From assembly GCA_043819035.1 (NCBI GenBank), contig JBDRFD010000044.1:1-8371 (forward strand): DNA of 8,371 nucleotides, given 5' to 3'. Origin of the DNA: UBA2144 sp043819035. Lineage in GTDB: Bacteria > Patescibacteriota > Gracilibacteria > Peribacterales > Peribacteraceae. This document shows positions 1-5,809 of the stretch, piece after piece; position 1 is the first letter of the stretch; every line of letters begins with the position of its first letter. The translations under genes and the position numbers were made by a program. The notes under the pieces are model-generated. The model had not been told where the DNA came from and did not search any database. It saw nothing but the letters and a program-made list of their open reading frames with translations.

Positions 1-18
1 CAACTATCTTTCTTCCGT

Positions 19-50
19 TTTCCACTTTCCACTTTCCCCTTTCACTTTTC
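19..50. repeat. Pyrimidine heptamer tandem repeat
   Basis: Units TTTCCAC (19-25), TTTCCAC (26-32) and TTTCCCC (33-39), then a shortened TTTCAC (40-45) and TTTTC. This is a 7-bp-period tract directly upstream of the GTG start of the first gene. A related string, TTTCCCACTTTCACC, lies directly upstream of the ATG of the band-7 gene on the minus strand (4616-4630). I see no promoter inside it. Confidence 0.7.
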
Positions 51-55
51 AGTTC

Positions 56-1639
56 GTGTTAACAGTTTCCATTCCAATTGAAGGCGAATCGTGGGGCGCG
101 TTTGCGCGTCGTATCGAAGAGACAGACGGGGATGTTCTCATCATACTTCCTTCAGCGGAGCAAATGCTTCCTCCGATCGATGAAAAAGCGAAGCAGGCGT
201 TTTTCCATCTGTGTGCGACACACGCTGATCGTGTGCAAATTGCCACTTTTAAGAGGTCTTTTCAGCTGCAAGCACGAGCGCAAGGAATAGAAGTACTCGA
301 GCGTGTTAGGGATGTACGCGAACTACTCAAAGAACACCAGGGACTCGACGAAGCGCTGAGAGCGCTCTCCCCTCATGTGTGGAAACAGCAGTTGAGGTCA
401 CGCTTGCAATCGATGGGTCTGCTCTCGCTTCCGAAACTTCGTATTTGGGTTTTGATTATTGTGAGCAGTGTTCTCTTTTTCTTCATTCTTTTCAAACTTC
501 TGCCATCAGTGGAAATACGAATATGGCCTCGTGGAGATAGCGTGAGCCAGACTGTGAACATATTTCTCGTCCAGTCCGGTGCAGTTTTGGATGCATCTCC
601 GCGCGTACGAACACTCGATTTAGTTCCGCTCACCGTTACCGTTGATAGAAAACTGACATTCGACCGGATAAGTAAAGATTTCATCGGGTCAAATGCAAGT
701 GTAGAAATGACGATCATCAACAAATCGGATGAAGAGTATCAGCTCAGAAAAGGATCACGACTGGTTAATCAGGCGGGAATGGTTTTCCGTATTACGGAAC
801 AGGTATTTGTAGATGCGGGTAGAGAAGTTACCGTGATATCCAAAGCAGATGATACAGACCTCTACGGAGAAATAATCGGCGAGCGCGGTAATGTACCTTC
901 GGGACTTAAATGGGAATTTACAGGACTCTCGGAGGAGGAACAAAAACTTGTTTATGGAGAAAATCGTTCATCGGCGCAGGGGGGCACTACCGCATATACG
1001 AATGTTCTGAAGAATAAAGATTTAGAGCTTGCGGAATTGCAACTCAAGCAAGACTTACTTGCAACTGCAAACCAAATGCTGGATGAGGAATTGACGCTTA
1101 TAAATTCGACAAAAGCCGACAAGAAGCTGGAGAGGCTCTACTACGAAGAATTCACAAGCGAGACATACTCCGGATTCGTTCTGCCAACACAATTCATCGG
1201 AGAAGAAGTTGTCTCTGTTCCAATTGAAGGAACAATTTCGTTCACCGCATATTCCTATGACAAGCTTGCTGCAATGTACATGCTCTATGATGAATTGAAG
1301 GCACACGTAGAGGAGGGGAGGCGTTTACTGGATGAATCTGTAAATGTTGATCGTTTGGTGCATCACGTAATCGATTATGCGGACGATATCTCATGGATCA
1401 AACTCACGGTCGATCTTTCAGGAAAGGAAGAGTACATCCTCGATCCGCTCACGCCGTACGGAGCGCACTTCGCGATGAATGTGAGAGATATTATTGCCGG
1501 TAAGAGTAAAGATGAAGCAGTGCGCATTGTTAAAAACCTGCCGGAAGTAGATAACGCACAGATTAAACTATGGCCGCCGTGGGCACGAACACTACCGGGA
1601 AATCCGTCGCAGATTTCCATAACACCGGTGGATGACTGA
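56..1639 (+). CDS. Membrane-anchored baseplate-J-like protein
   Basis: Predicted 527-aa single-pass membrane protein. Residues 1-95 form a soluble alpha/beta region (VSIPIEGE, then DVLIILPSAE, then a helix and RVQIATF). One strongly hydrophobic helix follows at about 127-149, flanked by basic residues. The large remainder is probably outside the membrane. Residues about 232-310 (KGSRLVNQAGMVFRITE, later GNVPSG and a Gly-Gly at 309-310) resemble the baseplate J/gp47 fold. The C-terminus (GKSKDEAVRIV, then IKLWPPWARTLPGNP) has the shape of the tail seen in CPR proteins annotated this way. There are no phage genes around it, so I infer a cell-envelope role rather than a tail component; the exact function is unknown. 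The start is GTG at 56 with no Shine-Dalgarno site. The frame stays open to the left edge but has no ATG, GTG or TTG there, and that stretch is low-complexity repeat. Ends in TGA. Confidence 0.8.
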   Translation: MLTVSIPIEGESWGAFARRIEETDGDVLIILPSAEQMLPPIDEKAKQAFFHLCATHADRVQIATFKRSFQLQARAQGIEVLERVRDVRELLKEHQGLDEALRALSPHVWKQQLRSRLQSMGLLSLPKLRIWVLIIVSSVLFFFILFKLLPSVEIRIWPRGDSVSQTVNIFLVQSGAVLDASPRVRTLDLVPLTVTVDRKLTFDRISKDFIGSNASVEMTIINKSDEEYQLRKGSRLVNQAGMVFRITEQVFVDAGREVTVISKADDTDLYGEIIGERGNVPSGLKWEFTGLSEEEQKLVYGENRSSAQGGTTAYTNVLKNKDLELAELQLKQDLLATANQMLDEELTLINSTKADKKLERLYYEEFTSETYSGFVLPTQFIGEEVVSVPIEGTISFTAYSYDKLAAMYMLYDELKAHVEEGRRLLDESVNVDRLVHHVIDYADDISWIKLTVDLSGKEEYILDPLTPYGAHFAMNVRDIIAGKSKDEAVRIVKNLPEVDNAQIKLWPPWARTLPGNPSQISITPVDD

Positions 1640-1640
1640 C

Positions 1641-1696
1641 AATTAACAATTAACAGTTAACAATTAACAGTTAACAATCAACCGTTAACATTTAAT
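1641..1696. repeat. Heptamer tandem repeat (AATTAAC/AGTTAAC)
   Basis: Seven consecutive 7-bp units start two bases after the stop codon of the upstream gene: AATTAAC, AATTAAC, AGTTAAC, AATTAAC, AGTTAAC, AATCAAC, CGTTAAC (1641-1689). A degenerate eighth, ATTTAAT, follows at 1690-1696. All seven end in AAC; six carry T and one carries C at position 4. Units with GTTAAC are self-complementary. It fills the first half of the 112-bp gap before the DUF218 gene, whose promoter lies downstream of it. Confidence 0.9.
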
Positions 1697-1713
1697 TCAA
1701 ACTGAGTGTTGAA

Positions 1714-1742
1714 TTGATTCACCTTTACCCTTAAAGTACCGT
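1714..1742 (+). promoter_or_regulatory. Candidate leaderless promoter of the DUF218 gene
   Basis: TTGATT at 1714-1719, a 17-bp spacer, then TACCGT at 1737-1742. Nine bases separate the -10 hexamer from the ATG at 1752, so transcription would start at or next to the start codon. There is no Shine-Dalgarno site. The -10 is imperfect, so this is only a candidate. Confidence 0.4.
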
Positions 1743-1751
1743 ATACACCTA

Positions 1752-2453
1752 ATGCTACCCAATACTTCACATATTCGCTTGCTGATGCGGTTTTCTTCGA
1801 TTGCTGCACTGTCACTTTTGTTCGTGTTTTGTGCAGTGATTCTTCGTATTGTTACGCAATTTGATGGGACAAATCCGCAATATCCTGTGGAGTGCGGTCT
1901 CGTCTTTGGCGCAGCGGTAGGGAAGGGGAGTACTCCTAGTGCAGCTCTGACACGTAGAGTAGAGAAAGCCGCAGAACTTTATAATGCTAAGTATATTACA
2001 ACAATTATATTATCTGGTGGAAAGGGGAGTGAGTGGCAGGAGAGTGAGGCTGCGGTTATGCGCAAAGTTGCTATGTTAAACGGTGTGGACCCCGATGACA
2101 TCGTGTTAGAAGAAGAATCAACATCAACATGGGAAAATTTAGAATTTTCTAAGTCAATTATAGATGAGCATTGTGGGGCCAGACCTGAGCGAGACGAGAG
2201 GAGCGAGGAGAGTAGAAGGGTGGACGGTCGAACAGCCATCGTGGCTATTTCTGATCGTTACCACTTGGCGCGAATTTTGCAGCTTGCAAAGTTGCAAAAC
2301 TGGGGGGACTTGCAGAGTGCACCTGCCGTCAGAAGTCCGTCACCACTTAGTGAAACAAAAAGTGTGCTACGAGAGGCAGTTGGGATCATCTATTATGCTC
2401 TAAATGGCGATACTCTTATAAATTATTGGGAGAATCAAAAATTCGCGCTCTAA
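1752..2453 (+). CDS. DUF218 (YdcF/SanA/ElyC-like) membrane protein
   Basis: A 233-aa protein with one N-terminal membrane helix (about residues 12-34) followed by a DUF218 domain. Visible family features are GLVFGAAV (49-56), TRRVEKAAELY (67-77), LSGG (87-90), the acidic ESEA run (97-100), EEESTSTWENL (120-130) and SDRYHLAR (167-174). Characterised relatives (SanA, ElyC) act in envelope integrity or peptidoglycan-related processes in proteobacteria; the substrate here is unknown. The start is ATG with a candidate leaderless promoter. Oddity: residues about 142-160 are a highly charged Arg/Glu/Asp segment inserted between the conserved ENLEFSKSIID helix and the AIVAISDRYH strand, where the family normally has a short loop. 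The gap to its neighbours suggests it is transcribed alone. Confidence 0.88.
   Translation: MLPNTSHIRLLMRFSSIAALSLLFVFCAVILRIVTQFDGTNPQYPVECGLVFGAAVGKGSTPSAALTRRVEKAAELYNAKYITTIILSGGKGSEWQESEAAVMRKVAMLNGVDPDDIVLEEESTSTWENLEFSKSIIDEHCGARPERDERSEESRRVDGRTAIVAISDRYHLARILQLAKLQNWGDLQSAPAVRSPSPLSETKSVLREAVGIIYYALNGDTLINYWENQKFAL
2175..2231. repeat. Repeat-like in-frame insertion in the DUF218 gene
   Basis: A purine-rich stretch built of GAGCGAG, GACGAGAGGAG and CGAGGAGAG strings, ending in AGTAGAAGGGTGGACGG. It encodes a low-complexity charged peptide (RPERDERSEESRRVDG) in a loop. Its base composition differs sharply from the surrounding gene. It resembles the GAGCGAG...GAAGGG palindromic repeat fragments found dispersed between genes in many genomes, here kept in frame. 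The boundaries are estimated from the family alignment and are not exact. Confidence 0.5.
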
Positions 2454-2734
2454 GGGATTTTATACCTTTTGGAGGGGTTTCATACCCGGAGGTTATATTT
2501 TATAGAAGTAATTTTTAATTATTTAAAAGGGGACTATATGAACAGAAATTTAGAGTGTGATACTGCACGTACTATTTATATTTATGTGTATTTATATCGT
2601 ATTTAAATCTAAACATGTATTTGATAGTCTGTACGTGTATCCTGCTGAACACAGTTTTATGTCAATTGATATTCAAGATAAAATGCATTATCTTGAATGG
2701 GAAGTAATGTGGAAAACCCTCTCCTCTACCTCGT
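2454..2734. other. AT-rich gap between the DUF218 and recombinase genes
   Basis: This 281-bp stretch is visibly richer in A+T than its neighbours. It contains an imperfect direct repeat (ATACC-TTTT-GGAGG at 2463-2475 and ATACC-C-GGAGG at 2482-2492) and a very AT-rich block at 2493-2528. A possible Shine-Dalgarno site, AAAGGGG (2526-2532), lies 5 nt before the ATG at 2538. A possible tiny membrane-protein frame follows. No RNA gene or convincing terminator was seen. Confidence 0.5.
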
Positions 2735-2766
2735 ATGACTCCCCCGAGTACAAATACGTTAAATGA
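2557..2766 (+). CDS. Possible small membrane protein (uncertain)
   Basis: A 69-codon frame opening with GTG. It encodes a hydrophobic helix (ILHVLFIFMCIYIVF) followed by a polar, non-repetitive tail. It overlaps the recombinase start by 32 bp. The GTG has no ribosome site of its own. However, an ATG at 2538 with AAAGGGG upstream opens a different frame whose first six residues (MNRNLE) would join this frame smoothly after a one-base shift. That makes a frameshifted or misread small gene plausible. The alternatives are no gene at all, or a leader that couples translation to the recombinase gene, which lacks a clear promoter or ribosome site. No family recognised. Confidence 0.25.
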   Translation: MILHVLFIFMCIYIVFKSKHVFDSLYVYPAEHSFMSIDIQDKMHYLEWEVMWKTLSSTSYDSPEYKYVK

Positions 2767-3682
2767 TACAAAACTTGCGCAAGCAATTGATCGCTACCTC
2801 GTGTTTTTACAAGCAGAAGAGAATAAGTCACCCTTAACTATTAAATCCTATAGAGAGTCACTGAATCTACTATTGGAACATTGTGATATTGATGATCCCC
2901 TTCTCTTCAATAAAGGGACTATTAGGATATTTAAGTCTGCATTGCATTCATTTAGGACTAGAAATGGCAAGGAACTCACAATTCGTACTAAAAATCATCA
3001 TTTGACTGTATTACGAGCTTTCCTGAGGTATTTGGTCCAGGAAGAAGAAATGAACGCTTATCCACCTGATAGAGTGACGCGATTCAAGGAAGAGGAGCGA
3101 AAGGTAAAAGTTCTTTTCGCAGAGGAATTGGAACGACTTCTTAATGAGCCTGATGATACAACAAAGAATGGTAAAAGAGACTCGGCAATACTTAATCTAT
3201 TTTTTTCTACGGGTATGCGTCTTGCAGAATTAAGATCGCTCAATCTAAAAGACCTTAATTTCAAAACGCGTGAGATATCTGTTCGAGGCAAACGTGGCAA
3301 GATTCGTGTGGTCTTTATCTCAGATAGAGCAGCTGATACGCTGGAAAGGTATCTTAATTCACGTCTTGATCACCTCTCCCCTCTTTTTATTCGTGATCAT
3401 GATAAAGCTGTGAATGCCATGCCACCAGGAGATGATTTTCGTTTAACTGATAATAGTATTTATAAGATTGTAAAAAAATATGCTCGATTAGCGGGTGTTG
3501 TCAGCGATCCTTCTCCACACACGCTTAGACACTCTTTTGCGACGGATTTACTACGAAATGGAGCAGATTTACGCTCAGTTCAAGAATTACTTGGTCACAA
3601 AGATCTTTCAACTACTCAAATCTATACTCACGTGACGAATCCGCAGCTTAAGGAAGTACATAAGAAGTTTCATGGGAAATAG
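2735..3682 (+). CDS. Tyrosine recombinase (XerC/XerD type)
   Basis: A 315-aa phage-integrase-family site-specific recombinase. The N-terminal SAM-like core-binding domain is at about residues 10-105 (LAQAIDRYLVFLQAEE, SPLTIKSYR). The catalytic domain is at about 122-312. All catalytic residues are visible: Arg162 in STGMRLAEL, Lys186 in RGKRGK, His262 and Arg265 in PHTLRHSFATDL, His288 in LLGHKDL, and nucleophile Tyr297 in TTQIYTHV. Length and motif spacing are typical of XerC/XerD, which resolve chromosome dimers at dif. There is no phage cargo, second recombinase or evident attachment site here, so a housekeeping role is likelier than a mobile one. I cannot tell XerC from XerD by eye. The ATG at 2735 gives the usual N-terminal length; no Shine-Dalgarno or close -10 is visible. 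Confidence 0.92.
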   Translation: MTPPSTNTLNDTKLAQAIDRYLVFLQAEENKSPLTIKSYRESLNLLLEHCDIDDPLLFNKGTIRIFKSALHSFRTRNGKELTIRTKNHHLTVLRAFLRYLVQEEEMNAYPPDRVTRFKEEERKVKVLFAEELERLLNEPDDTTKNGKRDSAILNLFFSTGMRLAELRSLNLKDLNFKTREISVRGKRGKIRVVFISDRAADTLERYLNSRLDHLSPLFIRDHDKAVNAMPPGDDFRLTDNSIYKIVKKYARLAGVVSDPSPHTLRHSFATDLLRNGADLRSVQELLGHKDLSTTQIYTHVTNPQLKEVHKKFHGK

Positions 3683-3685
3683 CAG

Positions 3686-3840
3686 TCTGAACCGCAGATT
3701 AAGCAGATAAACCAGCCTTCGTCCTGCTTAGGCGGACTATGGCTGGCAAGAGGGATTTCGCAGATTTCTTGATCACACTGTTATTGTCATTTACAAGTGA
3801 TCTGCGAAATCTGCGCCATCAGCGTCATCTGCGGTTCAGA
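3686..3840. repeat. Nested inverted-repeat element with 9-bp units
   Basis: The outer arms TCTGAACCGCAGAT (3686-3699) and ATCTGCGGTTCAGA (3827-3840) are perfect 14-bp inverted repeats. Inner arms GATTTCGCAGAT (3754-3765) and ATCTGCGAAATC (3800-3811) are perfect over 12 bp. The right arm is a 9-bp-period tandem: CTGCGAAAT, CTGCGCCAT, CAGCGTCAT, CTGCGGTTC (3802-3837). The left arm has the mirror pattern GAACCGCAG, ATTAAGCAG, ATAAACCAG (3689-3715). A separate hairpin sits inside: CCAGCC (3712-3717) pairs with GGCTGG (3741-3746), and GTCC (3721-3724) pairs with GGAC (3733-3736). It lies between convergent genes and could serve as a bidirectional terminator, but it has no U-tract. It resembles a miniature dispersed repeat; no transposase gene is present. 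Confidence 0.8.
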
Positions 3841-3862
3841 CAAGGGAAGGAGAATTGACCAT

Positions 3863-4615
3863 TCAAACCTTCTTCACCAACCCCTCAATCGCCTTTAGCG
3901 CCTCGATCGGAACCATCCAAATCGTCGTATTACTCTGATCTGAGCTTAGGTCATTGATACTCTGAAGGGTGCGCAGGTGAAGTGCTCCTGGCTGAGTTTT
4001 GAGAGTCTCGGCAGCTTTGGCCATATTAGAAGCTGCTGCCACCTCTCCTTCGGAATTGATAATCACGGCCTGCTTTTCACGCTGGGCCTCTGCAACCTTT
4101 GCAATTGTTCTTTTAAGTGAATCCGGAAGGACGATGTCTTTAAGTTCTACTGCCTGAACATCAATCCCCCATGCATCAGAAGCCGCGTCGACTGTAGTTT
4201 TTATACCCTCAGAAATTTGTTTCTTGTTTTGGAGTAACTCATCCAATGTTACCTCACCAACTGCATTGCGCATGGTGGTCTGTGCAAGCTGCGAGACAGC
4301 ATGGTAGAAGTTCTCCACTTCGATAACGGCTTTCCTCGCATCCAGAACTTTGTAGTAAATAACAGCATTAATTCGAATTGGAATATTATCTTTTGTAATT
4401 GCATCTTGGTCAGGTACATCCACGGCCTTCACACGGATATCTACTTTAATGAGCCTCTGAAAGATTGGGACCACAATTTTCCATCCGGGATTCCAAGTCC
4501 CCTGGAACTTTCCCATGAGCAGTACCACTCCCCTCTCGTACTGATTGATTTGTCTGATAAACGAGAGGATCAGGATAATAATCGGCGGAATTGCGTAGAA
4601 CCAGAAGAAGGACAT
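3863..4615 (-). CDS. SPFH/band-7 protein (stomatin/slipin-like)
   Basis: A 250-aa membrane protein. An N-terminal hydrophobic hairpin or helix (FYAIPPIIILILSFI) is followed by a band-7 domain beginning QINQYERGVVLLMGKF and continuing through WNPGWKIVVPIFQRLIKVD, VDVPDQDAITKDNIPI and the helix ending in DIVLPDSLKRTI. A charged helix (AEAQREKQAVI) and the slipin-type C-terminus (TLKTQPGALHLRTLQSI) follow. Family members oligomerise on membranes and organise microdomains; slipins are often paired with an NfeD protein or protease, and neither is visible here. The ATG at 4615 places the hydrophobic segment at the N-terminus, as in relatives. A TTG at 4672 would add 19 atypical residues. No Shine-Dalgarno site is seen. 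Convergent with the recombinase gene across the inverted-repeat element; ends in TGA. Confidence 0.9.
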   Translation of the reverse strand: MSFFWFYAIPPIIILILSFIRQINQYERGVVLLMGKFQGTWNPGWKIVVPIFQRLIKVDIRVKAVDVPDQDAITKDNIPIRINAVIYYKVLDARKAVIEVENFYHAVSQLAQTTMRNAVGEVTLDELLQNKKQISEGIKTTVDAASDAWGIDVQAVELKDIVLPDSLKRTIAKVAEAQREKQAVIINSEGEVAAASNMAKAAETLKTQPGALHLRTLQSINDLSSDQSNTTIWMVPIEALKAIEGLVKKV

Positions 4616-4700
4616 GGTGAAAGTGGGAAAGAGATGCTGACTGTAGCAGATGTTGAGAATGGTTGATAGCAACTTCTTCAGTAAGAACTAATGATAGAGT

Positions 4701-4827
4701 TTTAGGTGATAGGTGATAGGTTTATAGGTTTGGGGAAAAGGTTATTTGGGGATAGGTTTGCAAATATTTTGATCTCAAACCTCTGCACACATTCCCCAAA
4801 CCTATCCGCCTAAAACCTATAACCCTA
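4701..4827. repeat. Inverted element of TAGG/CCTA heptamer arrays
   Basis: The left arm has TAGG at 4703, 4710, 4717 and 4725 (steps of 7, 7 and 8 bp; units TAGGTGA, TAGGTGA, TAGGTTTA). The right arm has CCTA at 4801, 4809, 4816 and 4824 (steps of 8, 7 and 8). ATAGGTTTGGGGAA (4724-4737) and TTCCCCAAACCTAT (4792-4805) are perfect 14-bp inverted repeats. GGATAGGTTTG (4750-4760) can also pair with the right arm, giving two alternative folds. It occupies the space between the divergently transcribed band-7 gene and the four-helix membrane protein gene. No coding capacity. Confidence 0.8.
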
Positions 4828-4839
4828 AATTTTCATTCA

Positions 4840-4869
4840 TTGCAATTTTCAGCATGTGGCGTGTACAAT
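4840..4869 (+). promoter_or_regulatory. Candidate leaderless promoter of the four-helix gene
   Basis: TTGCAA (4840-4845), an 18-bp spacer, and TACAAT (4864-4869). Eight bases separate the -10 from the ATG at 4878, which puts the transcript start at or next to the ATG. This also argues against the in-frame ATG at 4854, which would lie upstream of the -10. Confidence 0.6.
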
Positions 4870-4877
4870 TTAACATT

Positions 4878-5258
4878 ATGCAACTTTATACATTTGCTTA
4901 CATCGTCGGCATAGTCGAACTTATTATCTTTATCCCCGTACTTGTTTCCGGCACCAAGGCTGCTGCCTTCATGCAGAAGTTTGCGAGCAATGATCTCGCA
5001 ATCCGTAGCCTAGGAGCAATCATGACCATCATTGCCGTGCTCGTCCTTCTCGGTAACTGGTCGATCGGCTCCGATCCCGCAGGGCTTGTCCGCCTTGTTG
5101 CGTGGGCAACTCTCATCAAAGGGGTACTGGCAAGCTGGTATCCAGATATTCTTCGCAAGAATATGAGCCTGCTCTCCAATGCCAATATGCGCCTGGTGAT
5201 TGCCGTGGTGGGCATAGTCATTGGTGTGCTCCTTGTGTACGCGGGAGGAATTGTGTAG
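4878..5258 (+). CDS. Four-helix integral membrane protein, unknown function
   Basis: A 126-aa protein that is almost entirely membrane-embedded. Hydrophobic segments lie at about residues 4-24, 42-60, 70-88 and 104-124, joined by short polar loops (KFASNDLAIR, ILRKNMSLLSNAN). No catalytic motif is visible and I do not recognise the family. The upstream ATG at 4854 would add eight residues (MWRVQFNI) but lies before the -10 box, so 4878 is preferred. The same AACATTATG string surrounds this start and that of the DUF1622 gene downstream. It faces the same way as the DUF1622 gene, but a hairpin and a separate -10 box lie between them, so they are probably separate transcripts. No NfeD features. 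Confidence 0.75.
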   Translation: MQLYTFAYIVGIVELIIFIPVLVSGTKAAAFMQKFASNDLAIRSLGAIMTIIAVLVLLGNWSIGSDPAGLVRLVAWATLIKGVLASWYPDILRKNMSLLSNANMRLVIAVVGIVIGVLLVYAGGIV

Positions 5259-5268
5259 TTGACTGTGA

Positions 5269-5300
5269 AAACTAGCGTAGGTGCAAGCCTGCGATAGTTT
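5269..5300 (+). terminator. Candidate terminator hairpin
   Basis: The left stem 5269-5281 (AAACTAGCGTAGG) pairs with 5288-5300 (CCTGCGATAGTTT) around a 6-nt loop, with one mismatch and one G-U pair. It starts 10 bases after the stop of the four-helix membrane protein gene. Only a short T run ends the stem, with no proper U-tract, so termination strength is uncertain. Being nearly symmetrical, it could act on either strand. Confidence 0.5.
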
Positions 5301-5308
5301 CTAGTAAC

Positions 5309-5337
5309 TGGAGAATAATGCTCTTTTGCGCTACAAT
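5309..5337 (+). promoter_or_regulatory. Candidate promoter of the DUF1622 gene
   Basis: TGGAGA (5309-5314, four of six consensus bases), a 17-bp spacer and TACAAT (5332-5337). Eighteen bases lie between the -10 and the ATG at 5356, so the 5' leader would be about 12 nt with no Shine-Dalgarno motif. The -10 falls inside the TTG-initiated upstream extension of the frame, which argues for the ATG. Confidence 0.45.
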
Positions 5338-5355
5338 AGAGGCGACTTAAACATT

Positions 5356-5721
5356 ATGGAGACACTCACAGATATCATCACCATCCTCATCGCGAACCTT
5401 GAGTTTGTGAGTGATTCTGTTGCTTCCACTCTTGGGTACATCGGTGTCGCGATTATTATTTACGGTGCATTGAAGGGGTTTTTGCATTTTGTCTTTGCGG
5501 CGGTAACACGCATTGGGCATATACCGCACATTCGTATAGAGTTTGCTAAGCACTTGTCACTCGGGCTCGAGTTCCTGGTGGGGAAGGATATCATTGGAAC
5601 GATTGTGAATCCTTCTTGGGATGAGTTGGGGAAACTGGGAGCGATAATTGTTCTAAGAACCATAGTGGCACTCTTCCTGGATTATGAACTCGATAAGATG
5701 CAAAAGAATTTGAAAAATTAA
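5356..5721 (+). CDS. DUF1622 family membrane protein
   Basis: A 121-aa membrane protein matching the DUF1622 pattern. An N-terminal hydrophobic helix lies at about residues 27-49. The family signature follows: HLSLGLEFLVGKDIIGTIV (66-84), PSWDELGKLGAIIVLRT (86-102) and a second membrane helix ending FLDYELDK (107-114). The conserved LEFxxGxDIxxT...PxWxELxxLxxIxxxRT layout is clear. The family is widespread and uncharacterised. An in-frame TTG at 5326 would add ten residues but overlaps the -10 box, so ATG 5356 is preferred. A hairpin with a T-tract follows the stop, so it is probably a single-gene transcript. Confidence 0.85.
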   Translation: METLTDIITILIANLEFVSDSVASTLGYIGVAIIIYGALKGFLHFVFAAVTRIGHIPHIRIEFAKHLSLGLEFLVGKDIIGTIVNPSWDELGKLGAIIVLRTIVALFLDYELDKMQKNLKN

Positions 5722-5735
5722 TGTCTCCCCTTTTG

Positions 5736-5762
5736 TGCTTAGGTAAGCATAAATTATTTTTT
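5736..5762 (+). terminator. Intrinsic terminator after the DUF1622 gene
   Basis: TGCTTA (5736-5741) and TAAGCA (5744-5749) form a perfect short stem around GG (the two innermost pairs probably stay open). AAATTATTTTTT follows, supplying the U-tract. It begins 14 bases after the TAA stop. Confidence 0.6.
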
Positions 5763-5782
5763 AAAACGACATTACACAACGT

Positions 5783-5798
5783 TGCAAAATAGTTTGCA
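5783..5798. promoter_or_regulatory. Dyad upstream of the 90-aa orphan gene
   Basis: TGCAAA (5783-5788) and TTTGCA (5793-5798) form a 6-bp inverted repeat around ATAG, ending 11 bp upstream of the candidate -35. The position suits a regulator-binding site. No matching regulator is present in the window. Confidence 0.3.
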
Positions 5799-5809
5799 CG
5801 AACTTTTAG

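Noticed and set aside
373..723. Minus-strand frame of 116 codons
   Set aside because: Lies wholly inside the 527-aa gene and shows no protein-like pattern; an antisense shadow. The same applies to the other frames opposite the band-7, DUF1622 and tyrS genes.
1637..1639. Alternative genetic code with UGA read as glycine (as in Gracilibacteria)
   Set aside because: TGA ends the first gene immediately before non-coding repeats and also ends the band-7 gene at its normal C-terminus; no gene here has an internal TGA.
1641..1696. CRISPR array
   Set aside because: The units are contiguous 7-mers with no spacers, and no cas genes are present.
2471..2492. Two GGAGG motifs resembling strong Shine-Dalgarno sites
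   Set aside because: No ATG, GTG or TTG lies at a usable distance downstream; they are parts of a short imperfect direct repeat.
2735..3840. Integrated mobile element driven by the tyrosine recombinase
   Set aside because: No cargo genes, tRNA target or matching direct-repeat att sites flank it; the protein looks like a chromosomal Xer.
3863..4672. TTG start at 4672 for the band-7 protein
   Set aside because: It adds 19 residues unlike relatives and has no clear ribosome site; the ATG at 4615 gives the usual N-terminal membrane segment.
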